NCBI GenBank assembly: GCA_945859605.1
Contig: OX243811.1
Span: 33,889,950-33,953,949 of the forward strand
Origin: Lumbricus rubellus
Taxonomy: Eukaryota; Annelida; Clitellata; Crassiclitellata; Lumbricidae
DNA length: 64,000 nt
Reading direction: 5' to 3'
Positions 63,986 to 64,000 of this stretch are shown here, one piece after another; the stretch's first letter is position 1, and each line of letters begins with the position of its first letter. Under the pieces are notes generated by a model. The model saw nothing but the letters and a program-made list of their open reading frames with translations, made no database searches and was not told where the DNA came from. The position numbers and the translations under genes are program-made.

Positions 63986-64000
63986 CTATGTAGAATTGTT

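Larger units (their letters stand above)
62335..64000. other. Intergenic sequence after gene B
   Basis: Holds the gene B 3' UTR, one (GA)n array and a terminal minisatellite. No further gene was recognised. Confidence 0.6.

Overview
This is an intron-rich animal genome window: multi-exon genes of secreted/membrane proteins built from TSP1, Ig, EGF, fucolectin (FTP) and sushi (CCP) modules, all joined by phase-1 introns, among many retrotransposons, MITEs and microsatellites. An LTR element with integrase upstream of reverse transcriptase (Gmr1-like, a group described from deuterostomes) suggests a marine invertebrate deuterostome, but no sequence here fixes the species. No rRNA, canonical tRNA, CRISPR or bacterial operon was seen.

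Layout. (1) 1-17675, minus strand: a very large single-pass membrane protein gene. Eight exons join in frame: signal peptide; a 2.2-kb low-complexity exon ending in a TSP1 domain; a second TSP1; an Ig domain split over two exons; an EGF-like domain carrying a proline-rich insertion; a transmembrane exon; and one open exon of more than 8.7 kb that encodes a disordered cytoplasmic tail and runs off the left edge (about 3,970 codons in the window). (2) 19620-40590, plus strand: gene A, a 924-residue protein with signal peptide, FTP lectin domain, Ser/Thr-rich mucin-like segment, eight CCP modules, TM and short basic tail. (3) 47258-62334, plus strand: gene B, its tandem paralogue with the same exon order and phases, an extra CCP, a longer mucin-like exon and one CCP-like exon whose splice acceptor seems lost (1,039 residues if that exon is skipped). 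Gene 1 and gene A are head to head, 1.9 kb apart.

Mobile DNA: a 7.7-kb LTR retrotransposon in gene A intron (29393-37086), itself split by a 1.3-kb DNA transposon; a full-length-ORF CR1/L2-like LINE (42408-45606, minus) between the paralogues; tRNA-derived SINEs that share the LINE's 3' tail; a mariner-like element and a large palindromic MITE in gene B introns; a retroelement-like ORF at 61021-61827; a six-copy satellite at 24.2-25.2 kb; and several micro/minisatellites.

How the genes fit together: all three predicted products are cell-surface proteins with modular ectodomains. A and B have the layout of lectin-CCP adhesion or recognition molecules (compare selectins and Drosophila Furrowed), and their exons have diverged very unevenly. 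Exon boundaries were inferred by hand from AG/GT sites and phase agreement; no transcript evidence was available.
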